Part shown: piece by piece, positions 47,814 to 58,125 of the stretch
Numbering within the stretch: position 1 is the stretch's first letter
Layout: each line of letters begins with the position of its first letter
NCBI GenBank assembly: GCA_009760855.2
Contig: WPIO01000102.1
Location: forward strand, 1,302,001-1,366,000
Source: Cristatella mucedo
Lineage: Eukaryota > Bryozoa > Phylactolaemata > Cristatellidae
DNA: 64,000 nt
Reading direction: 5' to 3'
Made by a program: the position numbers and the translations under genes
Notes under the pieces: model-generated
Told to the model about the DNA's origin: nothing
What the model saw: only the letters and a program-made list of their open reading frames with translations
Database searches by the model: none

Positions 47814-48395
47814 TTACTGGCCAATCTTAGAGCCATTACCAACAAATGAAGTCAATCCAGAGACGCCATTTTCTCCAAATGAGCTTAGAGTTGTGGTGTC
47901 GGCAAAAGTTGCTTTGTATTCAGCATCAAAACCAGAACAGGCGTTAGATGCCAAATCTAACATTATCGGAATTCCCAATAAAAAAACAGATCCAACGCTA
48001 TCAAAAATACATAAAGCTCTATTTGTTTTTGATTGTGTAGTCATCAAGCCTTTGGGGTAAATTTCAATCTCCACGTCATCCTGACCCTCTACTTTGTAGG
48101 TTATTAAGTATGATATTTTTTTTTGCAGATTGTAATTTAAGTATTTTATTTTATCGAAGCTATCTCCTTCTTTTGGTGATTTTGTGAGTTTTTTTGTAAC
48201 TCTTAGGCTTGTTGTTACTGGTGCTTCGCCAAGCAGATGACCGTCTAGATATACCTCTGTTTTTGGCACATTGCTAGAAAATTGCACAACTTGTGCCTTG
48301 CGACCAAAGAAAGTCGCACATCCAGACTGCACAATTATTAACGCAATAACTGATAAAATATTAAGAGATCTAATTCTTTTTTGTTGGTTTTTCAT
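47814..48395 (-). CDS. Putative lipoprotein with a PEGA-like domain
   Basis: 193 residues. The N-terminus ends in a lipobox (VQSGCATFF), which would make it a lipidated envelope protein. Residues about 38-70 read as a PEGA-like beta motif (TEVYLDGHLLGEAPVTTSL). A hydrophobic stretch near 132-147 (VGSVFLLGIPIMLDLA) follows. This resembles bacterial lipoproteins of unknown function annotated as PEGA-domain proteins. It is 87 bases downstream of pdhB on the same strand. Confidence 0.7.
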   Translation of the reverse strand: MKNQQKRIRSLNILSVIALIIVQSGCATFFGRKAQVVQFSSNVPKTEVYLDGHLLGEAPVTTSLRVTKKLTKSPKEGDSFDKIKYLNYNLQKKISYLITYKVEGQDDVEIEIYPKGLMTTQSKTNRALCIFDSVGSVFLLGIPIMLDLASNACSGFDAEYKATFADTTTLSSFGENGVSGLTSFVGNGSKIGQ

Positions 48396-48482
48396 TTGGC
48401 GAAGATTAAGAATTTGCTTGTGAAAAATTAACTCTTTTGTGCTGGTTTTTCATGATTAGAGGATTGAGAAGCTGTTGTTAAA

Positions 48483-49481
48483 TTAAGCTTTATAACAAAC
48501 CTGCAGCACGGCTTTTACTATATCTTCTACGCTTGGAAGCGCGGCGGTTTCTAGGTTTTTTGCATAGGGAAGGGGTGTATCTTTTGCCGTTACTCTGGCA
48601 ACCGGCGCATCTAGGTAATCAAAGGCATTTTCTGTTACGATTGCCGATATTTCGCTTGTAATTCCTGCAAATCCCCAGCCTTCTTCTACCGCCACTATTC
48701 TGTTTGTTTTTTTAACAGATTCCAATATTGTTTCACTGTCCAGTGGCCTTAGGGTTAGGAGGTCGATAATTTCAGCTTCTATGTTGTGTTGCTCTTTTAA
48801 TATTTGAGCCGCAACATATACTTTAGACATAATCCACGAGAAGCCAACTATTGTGACGTCAGTGCCTTTTTTGGTAACCAAAGCTTGACCTATTTTTATA
48901 TTATTTATAGCATTTTCATCAATAGGAAAAGACATTCCATAGGCCAACTCATGCTCTAAGAACACTACAGGATTTGGGTCTTTAATTGCCTGTTTGAGCA
49001 GAACTTTTGCGTGAGATGCCTCGAATGGGGAAATAACTTTTAATCCAGGACAGTGGGCATACCAAGAGGCGTAACATTGTGAGTGTTGTGCTCCCACACG
49101 TGCGGCAGAGCCATTTGGTCCTCTAAAAACTATTGGGCACGAGACCTTTCCATCGGACATATAGTGGGTTTTTGCTGCGGAGTTGATGATTTGATCTATC
49201 GCCTGCATAGCAAAATTGAATGTCATAAATTCTATTACCGGATTTAAGCCTTTCATTGCGGCTCCAACGCCTATTCCAGCTATGGCATGTTCTGTAATTG
49301 GGGTATCTATAACTCTTTCTGGGCCAAATTCTTGCAAAAGTCCCTGAGTTATTTTATAGGCTCCTTGATACTGAGCCACCTCTTCTCCCATAACAAAAAC
49401 CTTACTATTTTCTCTCATAGATTCTGCAAGTGCCTGAGTTAAGGCGTCTCTAACTGTTATTGTTGATGTCATATGTGCCAT
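48483..49481 (-). CDS. pdhB: Pyruvate dehydrogenase E1 component, beta subunit
   Basis: With the alpha subunit it decarboxylates pyruvate using thiamine diphosphate and feeds acetyl-CoA to the TCA cycle. 332 residues, beginning [16 protein letters not shown], with [44 protein letters not shown] and EEGWGFAGI. It lacks the N-terminal lipoyl domain found in some alphaproteobacteria. ATG 49481 or the ATG three codons later may start it. pdhA is not adjacent. It follows the 737-residue gene by 43 bases. Confidence 0.95.
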   Translation of the reverse strand: MAHMTSTITVRDALTQALAESMRENSKVFVMGEEVAQYQGAYKITQGLLQEFGPERVIDTPITEHAIAGIGVGAAMKGLNPVIEFMTFNFAMQAIDQIINSAAKTHYMSDGKVSCPIVFRGPNGSAARVGAQHSQCYASWYAHCPGLKVISPFEASHAKVLLKQAIKDPNPVVFLEHELAYGMSFPIDENAINNIKIGQALVTKKGTDVTIVGFSWIMSKVYVAAQILKEQHNIEAEIIDLLTLRPLDSETILESVKKTNRIVAVEEGWGFAGITSEISAIVTENAFDYLDAPVARVTAKDTPLPYAKNLETAALPSVEDIVKAVLQVCYKA

Positions 49482-49524
49482 AATTATTTTTTTACAATAT
49501 GTTTTTGTTTAATTATAAAAATCA

Positions 49525-51738
49525 CTAGTTTTGTTTATTTTTATTCTCATGCAGGCTTGCAAAGAAATCAGACAAAGAAGAAATGTTATTTGTGCTGAAA
49601 TTTTTATCATCAAAAGCTATATTTTTGCATTCTTCACATACTGCAAAATTAGATATATCTTTGCCATCTATTTCTTTGGTAGAGCTGGTGACGACCTGCA
49701 TTTCTGCTTCGCCAATTGTTGCATTGCATATTAATTCATTGCAAAAAGGACTAACATGAATCTTGCGAATTATTTTAATCAGAGGGTTGTTTCTGCTGCA
49801 CATGCCATAGGGCATTAGTTTCCAAAATTCAACATTTCCTGAACATAAAATAGCAAATTTTCTTTGCAGTCCATCCATAAAGATGATTTTACGATAAATT
49901 CCAGCCATTGCTGCCTTAATAATGGTTTGTGGTGAGTGATGGATTTTCTTTGCAGTTATTTTTCTTTTTGTTAAATTATAATTAATCGCAGAATTGGAGA
50001 TGGTGTAGGTGTATTTGGTTGAGAGTGTGAAGGTTTGCTGTTTGTGCTGCACGGCACCTAAAATTGCTCTTTTTATTGCAGATATATCTATGGCCGCAAT
50101 AGATAAATCATTCTGCGGCTGTTCTTTTGCCTCATGGCGTGTTTTGGGTTTTTGCTGCACGTCATTTGCTGTATATTTGTGTTGATAAAATTCTTCCTGA
50201 AAGTCTGAGTATTTTTCTTGAAGGGTGTGGTTGTGTGGTGTGTTTTGCACTTCTTGCTCATTCATTGTGGCGGCATCTCTCTTAATATATTCTACATCTG
50301 TCGCTACATTAGTCATTAAACGATATTGCTGTGTTGCTGATTGCTTGCTGTATGCCTGCATTTGTATGGAATTTTGTTGCACAAGATTGGTCATTTCCTT
50401 TGCAGAGCAATTTGATGGATGGAAGTTCATTATTGGCTGCTGAGTTTGTGCCGTATAATCGGAGCTTGATTTTAATTCGTGTTCAGGATTTGTTGATGTC
50501 TTGTTTTCTGTTGCATTATTGGCAGATGGATATAATTTTATCATCGGCTGCTTGTCGAATGTTGTGTGTGGAGAGCTCGATTTTAATTCGTGTTCAGAAT
50601 TTGTTGATTCTTGGCGCGTGAGAGATTCTTTTGGATTGGTTTGCATTATCCAGCAATCGCGAATGGTGTTTGTGGTTTTGCTTTGTGGCTTATTTATTTT
50701 TGCTTGCTGTGGATTTTTAGACTCGTGGCTCTTTTGTTCTATTTCTGTGCTAATTACGGATTTTATTTGCTTGGCTCCAAATTCTTGTGCGTTAATGTTA
50801 TTTGGGTTTTTTGTACTCATGGAGCTAGCTATTTTTGCAATTCTTTGCTCACGATATTGCGGATTATTGTTCGCATCAACAGTGCTTTTGGTTATAAATA
50901 AAGTCTCCCCCAAAAGTTGATCATTTGGACTACTGTCATGCTTAATATGCATTTGTGTTGCTATTTGCTCTGCATTTGCAGTGCCGTTGGTTGTGGGTAA
51001 AATTTGTTTTGCAATGGAGTCTGGATTTTGCGTGTTACTATTGGTATTGCGTATTTGTGTTGCCATTTTATCTATTGTTATTGCGGTTATTTCCTGTTCC
51101 AATTTTGCCAATTTTTGCTGTAATTGCCCAATTATTTGCATTTGATGATCCGGAGTATTGACTTCTTGATGATTGTCTTGCTTGGCATTATCTTTATTGT
51201 AATTTTCGCTTACTTGATCTCGTGTATTTCTAGTTTCTATTTGAATATTGAGACCTATTGTAGAGCTGAGTTTGGTAGATTCTGTTGATTCGAAATAATT
51301 CCTCTGAATTTTATTATCTTCTGCCGTAGCGCCATCAATTTCGGCATCTGTATCATCAATTAATATTATGTCTGTACTTTTTTTATTAGGCAATGTGAAC
51401 TCTATTTGTTTGATATTTTCTTTTTGCTTTATCGTATAATTCATGGCCTCTGATTGTGTTTTATGAATTGCATCTGCAGTTTGTATTTTTGGGGCTGAAG
51501 ATAATTCATTTGGTATTTTTTGCATCGATCCGCTGCTATCTATATTTTTCAAATCCAGCTCCATAATATCGGCTAAAAACCAATCATCCAAACTATATTC
51601 TGAGTTTTTTTCTGGCTTTATTAAAACGCTACTGGACTGTTGATTTTTGTTGCTTGGCGGTGCGATTGCGCCCATTGTTGTACCAAGATGGCTCTGTAAA
51701 TCAGCGATCATTTTATCTATTAGGGAAAAATCTTGCAT
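49525..51738 (-). CDS. Large low-complexity protein of unknown function
   Basis: 737 residues, no family recognised. Residues 1 to about 530 are polar and rich in Gln, Asn, Lys, Ser and Thr, with little predicted order apart from a short coiled-coil-like stretch near 200-220. A 37-residue unit is repeated in tandem around 370-445 (each with STN-EHELKSSS). The last ~200 residues look folded, have several aromatic and hydrophobic strands and a CEECKNIAF motif. No signal peptide or membrane segment. It could be a structural protein or secreted effector. It is upstream of pdhB by 43 bases and divergent from the ankyrin gene. Confidence 0.75.
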   Translation of the reverse strand: MQDFSLIDKMIADLQSHLGTTMGAIAPPSNKNQQSSSVLIKPEKNSEYSLDDWFLADIMELDLKNIDSSGSMQKIPNELSSAPKIQTADAIHKTQSEAMNYTIKQKENIKQIEFTLPNKKSTDIILIDDTDAEIDGATAEDNKIQRNYFESTESTKLSSTIGLNIQIETRNTRDQVSENYNKDNAKQDNHQEVNTPDHQMQIIGQLQQKLAKLEQEITAITIDKMATQIRNTNSNTQNPDSIAKQILPTTNGTANAEQIATQMHIKHDSSPNDQLLGETLFITKSTVDANNNPQYREQRIAKIASSMSTKNPNNINAQEFGAKQIKSVISTEIEQKSHESKNPQQAKINKPQSKTTNTIRDCWIMQTNPKESLTRQESTNSEHELKSSSPHTTFDKQPMIKLYPSANNATENKTSTNPEHELKSSSDYTAQTQQPIMNFHPSNCSAKEMTNLVQQNSIQMQAYSKQSATQQYRLMTNVATDVEYIKRDAATMNEQEVQNTPHNHTLQEKYSDFQEEFYQHKYTANDVQQKPKTRHEAKEQPQNDLSIAAIDISAIKRAILGAVQHKQQTFTLSTKYTYTISNSAINYNLTKRKITAKKIHHSPQTIIKAAMAGIYRKIIFMDGLQRKFAILCSGNVEFWKLMPYGMCSRNNPLIKIIRKIHVSPFCNELICNATIGEAEMQVVTSSTKEIDGKDISNFAVCEECKNIAFDDKNFSTNNISSLSDFFASLHENKNKQN

Positions 51739-51855
51739 TTTGTAGTAATTAATGTGGTAAACCTACTACTTGACTTGTTTGGTAAAAGGCAAAAGATACA
51801 TTTCAACAAAAAAATGTATTTTTTTTAACTATTTTTTATTTTACCGAATGCAAAA

Positions 51856-53379
51856 ATGTTGCTTAATTTTATTGCTAAAAATTTGATCACATTTTACTTC
51901 AAAATACTGTGTTCTTTGCTGGTATGGATTGTGCTGTTTGATGGCAAGAATGCGATGGCAGAGGTGCAATCTGCAGGGCAAAATATGATTGCAAAACCAC
52001 CACAAGTCAATCAGACAATTATTGGTGAAGGCCGGCCAATGGCTATGGATAACGCTGGGGTGATTATTGCAAGAAAGAAGGTCGATTCCAATCTGCTGGA
52101 CGAGGCTAATGGTTTATTGCCAATTTCTTCTGTTTTTCCAAATGTTGTCAATGCAAGTGAACCAGCAACAACTCCGGCTGTTTCTGCCACAATTCAGAAT
52201 GATGCCGATTTAGCCGTTGCCGATAAAAAACCAAGCTATACTATAGAATATGGTGCAAAATATGAACCTCCATTAATTACAGAAGGAGGTGCTTCCTTAA
52301 ACTCGAATGACTGGCAAGATCTGGAAGCTGTTAATCGTGTAATTTCGGCTAAAAATGCAAAAGATGTAGCAAGGGATAGTGAGTTGCAAACATCATCAGA
52401 AAAAGATTCCAAAGGGACTGCTTCTGTCGATAAAACAAAAGATTCTAATCTAAAACCAGATAGTATCTCCGTAAAAGAAACAAAACCACAACAGCATGTC
52501 CAAAATCCCCATCCAGACCATCGTGGATCTATTTTGCTGGGTGGTGGAATGCATAATGCCGCTTCTGTGCCGATTTTAAAGGTTCTTTCTAGTGTTAAAA
52601 ACCTTAAATTTAAAGGAAAAAAAGATGCAAATAATGAGGCTCCAAAAGAAATCATCAGAACTGTTAAAGTTTTAACCGATAAGCAAAAAAAAGCCGTCAG
52701 TCAAAATCTTCCCTATCCTCTGCAGCGTATGGATCGCAAGCCAATAATGCAGGTTCTACCGCCAAATATTGCCCAGAGAGTCTATCACATAACCAACACT
52801 CACTTGCCTCCGGTTGTGTTTCAAAAAGAACTTGATTCTCATGCGTTTTTAGTGTTAAAAGAAATGCGAAATTTCGATTATTTTAGGGCTATGATTGGCA
52901 AGCTAAGCAGCATTAACGTTAAAACCACAGATGGCAATAACTTGCTGCATTACAGCGCCGCCTACAGAAATTATGAAGCAGCCTTGTTGTTGATGCATAA
53001 AGGAATTAATGTTAACGCCAGTAATAATTTTGGTGTTACGCCACTGCACATTGCCTGTTATTTAAATGATGCGGTATTGGTTTCTATGTTGGTAGATTTG
53101 GGCGCAGATCCGAACGCACTGGATGATAACGACATGACTCCTTTAATGTATGCTGTTTCTCACGGAACTCCGTTAATTATTAAAAAATTAGTTGAAGATG
53201 GTGGGGCTGATGTTAACTTTTATAATGATGCTGGCCTGACTGCCTTAGATGTGGCAAGATATTATGGCAAAAATGCCGTAGAGCAATATTTTGCTAAGAA
53301 GGGATTGGTTTCAGCATCTACCAATAACTTATCTACCATGATAGTGCCAGACGATGTGGCACAATATGATTCTAGGTAG
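51856..53379 (+). CDS. Exported ankyrin-repeat protein
   Basis: 507 residues. A signal peptide or membrane anchor (about 10-35, ending NAMA) precedes about 300 polar, probably disordered residues and then three to four ankyrin repeats at about 355-485: NNLLHYSAAYRN, GVTPLHIACYLND, MTPLMYAVSHGT and LTALDVARYYGK. Ankyrin proteins of host-associated bacteria often contact host proteins, but this one could also act in the periplasm. Alternative starts exist near ATG 51856. A TTGACT at 51770-51775 is a possible -35 element. Confidence 0.85.
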   Translation: MLLNFIAKNLITFYFKILCSLLVWIVLFDGKNAMAEVQSAGQNMIAKPPQVNQTIIGEGRPMAMDNAGVIIARKKVDSNLLDEANGLLPISSVFPNVVNASEPATTPAVSATIQNDADLAVADKKPSYTIEYGAKYEPPLITEGGASLNSNDWQDLEAVNRVISAKNAKDVARDSELQTSSEKDSKGTASVDKTKDSNLKPDSISVKETKPQQHVQNPHPDHRGSILLGGGMHNAASVPILKVLSSVKNLKFKGKKDANNEAPKEIIRTVKVLTDKQKKAVSQNLPYPLQRMDRKPIMQVLPPNIAQRVYHITNTHLPPVVFQKELDSHAFLVLKEMRNFDYFRAMIGKLSSINVKTTDGNNLLHYSAAYRNYEAALLLMHKGINVNASNNFGVTPLHIACYLNDAVLVSMLVDLGADPNALDDNDMTPLMYAVSHGTPLIIKKLVEDGGADVNFYNDAGLTALDVARYYGKNAVEQYFAKKGLVSASTNNLSTMIVPDDVAQYDSR

Positions 53380-53699
53380 TTTTTGAATTTTATTTATGTG
53401 TTGATTTTTTATGCCATACCATGTATTTATATTTTGTTAATATAGCATTAATTCGATTTAAATATACAAATAGAATCCAATAAAATTTCTATATCGTGCT
53501 AGCTAGATGAAGAATTAAATTTGTGAGTGTGTGGTATGTCAATTCTATCAAATATATTAAGCAAAAAAGCAATAATATTATAGATGTAAATGGCCTGCTG
53601 AGGCAATAATTACTCTTGCTATATTTTTTGACATATAATGGTATGGCATGATTGTTTTTTCAATAATTCTTGGATTTATCGCTCCTTTTTTGTAGCCAA
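53380..53699. other. Convergent spacer
   Basis: About 320 AT-rich bases between the ankyrin gene and the end of the decayed hyuA-like gene. Nothing recognised. Confidence 0.45.
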
Positions 53700-55105
53700 T
53701 TATTTTACTTGCTCGGTAAGATCTGCAATTGCTTTGCCAGATTTATCAATTTCCATTGAAGTATCTATTGTGGCAGACATTTCTGCTAAAGCGGCACCGT
53801 ATGTGTTTGCTACGCCGCAATCTTTTGGAATGATACAATATTGCGGTAACATTTCTTTTGCCAGTAAATTGGCTCCGCCACAAACAATAATCATTGGTAT
53901 TTCTTTGTTATTAGGATTGAACTTTTGATAAAGATCTGATATTTTATTTATAATTTGACTCATGATAATCTTTGCTGGTTGTGGGGTATGGCTTTTTATT
54001 TTATCTTGCCATTCTTGAACAATATCTAAAGAAACAACAACATCAGCAAGGGTATTTTTATTGCCTCCAAAGGCTTTAGCTTCTTTAAATAAATTATATC
54101 CAACGCTTGTTGGTCCAATCTTGAATGTTTCATTGTGGCTTTCTACGATACTTCTACCGCCCAAGGCTATTGCATGAGTATTTGGCGCAGCCAATTGCAA
54201 CACAATACCACCTATGGTAAAATTTTTTACCATACGCCTTGGAAAGCCGTCTATAATAATGCCAACATCGGTAGATGTGTTGCCTATGTCTGCAATGATT
54301 GCATGATCAAGATTGACCAACTTGCTTTCATCAATAAAGGAATTAGTTAGTCCCGATGAAATGGTTTTGATTGGATTCTCTATCGCATCGGCAAAAGAAA
54401 TTACTGTGCCATTGTTTTGTATCACATATAGAGGACAGTTTAAATAATTCAAAGCTGATTCTATTGCATTAAACCAAAGTCCAAAACTTTTTTTCAGCGC
54501 GGCGTTTAAAATTGCAGTATTTTCTCTTTCGATTGCGCCAATTCCGCCAACATCACTAGAGCAACATACAATAATATTTGATCCAAGATCTTGATGTATC
54601 CATTCTTTGGCTTGTTTTTCTTGATGTTGATATATGTAAGAAAAGGTTCCATTTAATACAATAACTTCTGCCCCAATTTGTTGTAAATGTTTTGCTGTCA
54701 TAATTACTTCTTCTTTTTACAGCTCAGTAATAATGCTAACATCGCATTCCAATCCACCATTTATAGTGATAGATTTTGTAAAATGCTATGCAGTAAAAAT
54801 TCTGGCCAATCAAAAGTGACATCTATGCTGTTTGGCATATTCCCCATTAATCTTATTAATCCCACTTTGTATAAATTTTTTCCCTCCAAAATGGCATTTG
54901 TTGCAAGAGTTGTGTTTAAAAAAACACCATCGACAGAATCTGTATTTAAATTTAATTGGTTGGTGATATTTGCAGCTGCAACAACCACACTCACAACATC
55001 TGCTGTGATTGATTGTTTGATTTATGCAACTATTTTTCTGTTAGAATCAAGCAGTGCCGCATCGGTATTTGTGCCTCCAATATCTATTCCTATTGTATAT
55101 CTCAT
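53700..55105 (-). pseudogene. Hydantoinase/oxoprolinase family protein, degraded
   Basis: Actin-fold ATPase-like enzyme acting on hydantoins or oxoproline. Reading back from ATG 55105, the start is typical: TIGIDIGGTNTDAALLD. The frame is then broken by TAA at 55022-55024, a frameshift near 54770, and TAA at 54717-54719; the remaining C-terminal 333 codons (53700-54701) are open and include ADIGNTSTDVG, PRRMV, GGIVLQLAAP-type and CGGANLLA segments. With at least three lesions it is a pseudogene, although an internal start could still give the C-terminal half. Confidence 0.88.
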
Positions 55106-55137
55106 AAATATCTATTTTAAAAAATAATCTTTTCCAA

Positions 55138-55960
55138 CTAATTTAAGCCTGCATCGGTATACCAAATATCGGCAGCTTTAGTGCATATAATATGTACCTT
55201 CGCTACAAAAGAAACTTTTTCTGAAGTTAATACTTGCCAAATACTGCATTCAACCAAAGAAATAATATCCGGAGTTTCTGCTAAAAAAACGTCTTTTTCT
55301 GCATCCTTAACAAACAAATATTCGTTTTTTAACATAATATTCCAAGATTGATTGAGGTTTGAAATTTTAATCAATCCAGCCAGAAAGCCATTTATAATTT
55401 CATGTTTTATATCAATAACATGACCCGTTTTCAATCAATCTACCTTTTAGGTTATTTAATAATGTTGGAATATTTTCATTGATTGCATATTTTAATAAGT
55501 TTTTGCCAATTTCTAGCTAAACTGTAACTTTTTGTAATGGCGCATTTTTTAAATCTCTAACCTTTGAGATATTGTATGCCATAGTTAAACTTGAGTCTGC
55601 CGCAACCGATAGTGCTTGACAATATTTTTCCAATAATTGATAATTATTAACATAAATTGTAAACACGTTTCCAAATTAGTCTGCAAAAATTGTTGAACCA
55701 ATTGGCATTTTCGCAATATTTATGCTGCTCATTTGTAATTTCGGAAATGCCAGCCCTAAAAAATCACAATCTATCATATGCAAGTTTAAATGCATAGCCA
55801 GTGCAATTGGAGCAAGTGTATTGCTGCCGCCAATTTCAGCTCCACATAAAAAATTTATTTTATTTCCATGAATTCTTTCTGACTCAAAAACAATCTTTGC
55901 CGCGCTGTCCAAATTAATAAGTCTCTCAATTGTTGCTAATGGGGCTCCAAATGATATAAA
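55138..55960 (-). pseudogene. DUF917 family (S-methyl thiohydantoin desulfurase-like) protein, degraded and truncated
   Basis: Three frames joined in order give a family pattern: ISFGAPLATIERL, then GAEIGGSNTLAPIALAMHL, CDFLGLAFPKLQM, and near the end GHVIDIKHEI and GFLAGLIKI. Lesions are TAA at 55676-55678, TAG at 55517-55519 and a frameshift near 55430; the N-terminal glycine-rich part is missing or unreadable. DUF917 genes commonly sit beside hydantoinase genes, as here 32 bases upstream of the hyuA-like pseudogene, so a whole operon has decayed. Confidence 0.75.
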
Positions 55961-56280
55961 AATTATTGCAACAGATGATAATTTTACTTATAATGCTGAT
56001 GCCTTTTTGCCAAGTAAAGTTAAGCATTTGGTCTTAAAAAGTGAAACTTTTTTAGTGGAAAGCTTTAATGCAAAAATAAGGCATTGGTATTATATTCCTT
56101 GAGCTTTATTGTACACGCATCGTTTAGCCCTTAAAACAAGGCTTATGTTAAATCTAGAGAGGCTTTAAGCAGAGCAATGAAATTTTTATGTTTAGAGTGG
56201 GAGTTTGTAAATGAATTTGTTGGTTGGTGCTATGTGTTCAGGCAATTTTTTTACTGCCTGTAGATTGTGTCGATATATTT
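55961..56280. other. Spacer between the decayed DUF917 gene and glyA
   Basis: No intact gene. A plus-strand frame from about 55950 to 56102 translates without stops (contains ATDDNFTYNADAF) but has no start or known motif. An inverted repeat CAGGCA / TGCCTG at about 56229-56253 lies just past the glyA 3' end with a T-rich loop; it is not a standard terminator. Confidence 0.4.
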
Positions 56281-57543
56281 TTACCGATGGGCAGGAAAGG
56301 CATTGCACAAAACCATTACATCTTTTTTTATTTTATCTATCAGGGGTTGAGATTTTTCAATTTCTCCATTTTTGTTTTGTAGATCTTCTATAATATCAGC
56401 TATCCAGCTTGCTATTTGCTCAAATTCTTTTTCTTTGAACCCCCTAGTGGTTCCAGCTGGAGTTCCAATTCTTATACCTGAGGTCTTTACTGGCGGTAAT
56501 GGGTCTTGCGGGACTGCGTTTTTGTTGGCAATAAGCCCAGCCATCTCTAAAGCGTCGGCCATTAATTTACCATTGATATTTGCCTTACTTCTAAGATCGA
56601 TAATTAAAATATGACACTCTATGCTTTTGCCTAAAAGATTAATTCCTCTGGCTGTAAATATTTTTGCCATTGCTTTGCAATTGCTAACAACTTGTTTTGC
56701 ATAAATTGCAAAATCTGCTTTTTGAGCCTCCAAAAAAGCTACTGCCTTTCCAGCTATTACATGCATCAGCGGTCCACCTTGACAACCTGGAAAAACCGCA
56801 AAATTTATTTTTTTAGCAATTTCTTCATCATTGGAAAGAATTATTGCACCTCTTGGTCCTCTAAGCGTTTTATGTGTGGTGGAGGTTGTAACGTGGGCAT
56901 ATGGAATTGGTGAGGGATAGGCACCTCCCGCAATCAGTCCGGCAACATGGGCAATATCTGCCATAAAGTAAGCTCCAATCTTATCCGCTATTTCGCGGAA
57001 TCTTTTCCAGTCTAAAAGTCCAGAATAAGATGAGAATCCGGCAATAATTAGCTTTGGTTTATGTTCCAGTGCTAATGCCTCTATTTTATCGTAATTTAAA
57101 CTGCCGTCTGTCTCAACATCGTATCCTATGGCGTTAAACCATTTGCCAGAAAGACTGACTTTTGCACCATGAGTCAGATGCCCGCCAGAATTTAAAGACA
57201 TTGCCAAAATTGTTTCACCGGGACTAATTAAGGCCGCAAAGGCCGCTATGTTAGCGCTACTGCCGGAATGGGGCTGAACATTTGCATATTTGCAGCCAAA
57301 AAGCTTGCAAACCCTTTCTATCGCCAATGACTCTACCGTATCCACGTGCTTGCAGCCATTATAGTATCTTTTTCCGGGATATCCTTCTGCGTATTTATTT
57401 GTTAAAATAGATCCCTGAGCCTCCAACACAGCTTGCGATACTATGTTTTCCGAGGCAATAAGTTCTATGCTGTAGTGCTGTCTGATTTTTTCAGCTTCTA
57501 TGGCTTGATGCAAAATTGGATCGTATTTTTTAAGGGCTTCCAT
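56281..57543 (-). CDS. glyA: Serine hydroxymethyltransferase
   Basis: PLP enzyme converting serine and tetrahydrofolate to glycine and 5,10-methylene-THF. 420 residues, full length. Motifs: SENIVSQAVLEAQGS, GYPGKRYYNGC, QPHSGSSAN, HVAGLIAGG, and the PLP lysine in TTSTTHKTLRGPRGA. It supplies one-carbon units and glycine, the latter also a substrate of HemA encoded in this window. Monocistronic here. Confidence 0.97.
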   Translation of the reverse strand: MEALKKYDPILHQAIEAEKIRQHYSIELIASENIVSQAVLEAQGSILTNKYAEGYPGKRYYNGCKHVDTVESLAIERVCKLFGCKYANVQPHSGSSANIAAFAALISPGETILAMSLNSGGHLTHGAKVSLSGKWFNAIGYDVETDGSLNYDKIEALALEHKPKLIIAGFSSYSGLLDWKRFREIADKIGAYFMADIAHVAGLIAGGAYPSPIPYAHVTTSTTHKTLRGPRGAIILSNDEEIAKKINFAVFPGCQGGPLMHVIAGKAVAFLEAQKADFAIYAKQVVSNCKAMAKIFTARGINLLGKSIECHILIIDLRSKANINGKLMADALEMAGLIANKNAVPQDPLPPVKTSGIRIGTPAGTTRGFKEKEFEQIASWIADIIEDLQNKNGEIEKSQPLIDKIKKDVMVLCNAFPAHR

Positions 57544-58048
57544 TGCTTTTTAGAATAAAATATTCATGCTTGGTTGCTGCAGTGATATTAGGGTATTTAT
57601 TGTCAAGATTATTATTATTTTTGCCAAATTTGTGATGTTAATTTGTTGTGCTTGGTGGGCTCGTGTATCAAAAAATATAATTATGGTGCATTTTTGACTT
57701 TTTATTGTTTGTAATTATTGATTTTTTTAGTTCATAAATTTACCTGTTTGTGGAGTGTTGGCGTGTTATTACAGGAAGTTTGTCGATTTATTTTTGCATA
57801 AAAAATTGTTTAGTTGCTTGTATTCAATCATGAAAATAAATACGATATGATATATTGTTTATGATAAATTTTGATCGCCAAAAAATCATATGTATTGATA
57901 AATGTTGTTTGGCTAATTAATGTTGGATTTTGTTGTTGATGGAATTATTGTATTGATGTGATTGCGACCGCATAATTTGATGTTTTTTTGAAGATTCTGT
58001 GAAATTAATTGCTTTTAATTTTTTACCTCTCATGGGGTTTTATGCTTC
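57544..58048. other. Spacer between glyA and tRNA-Val
   Basis: About 500 T- and G-rich bases. No gene is seen. The tRNA promoter should be in the last 100 bases. Confidence 0.45.
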
Positions 58049-58125
58049 GGGCGGTTAGCTCAGTTGGTTAGAGCATTACGTTGACATCGTAAAGGTCGGA
58101 GGTTCGAGCCCTCTACCGCCCACCA
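58049..58125 (+). tRNA. tRNA-Val (anticodon GAC)
   Basis: A 77-base cloverleaf. The acceptor stem GGGCGGT (58049-58055) pairs with ACCGCCC and the 3' CCA is encoded. The D arm has AGCTCAGTTGGTTAGAGC, the anticodon stem TTACG/CGTAA encloses the loop TTGACAT with anticodon GAC, and the T arm has GGTTCGAGCC. Decodes GUC and GUU. Confidence 0.97.

Noticed and set aside
55950-56102. Plus-strand frame with ATDDNFTYNADAF as a gene remnant
   Set aside because: No start codon or recognisable family; part of it is antisense to the DUF917 remnant.
56229-56253. Inverted repeat after glyA as a terminator
   Set aside because: The T run is in the loop and not after the stem on the glyA strand.
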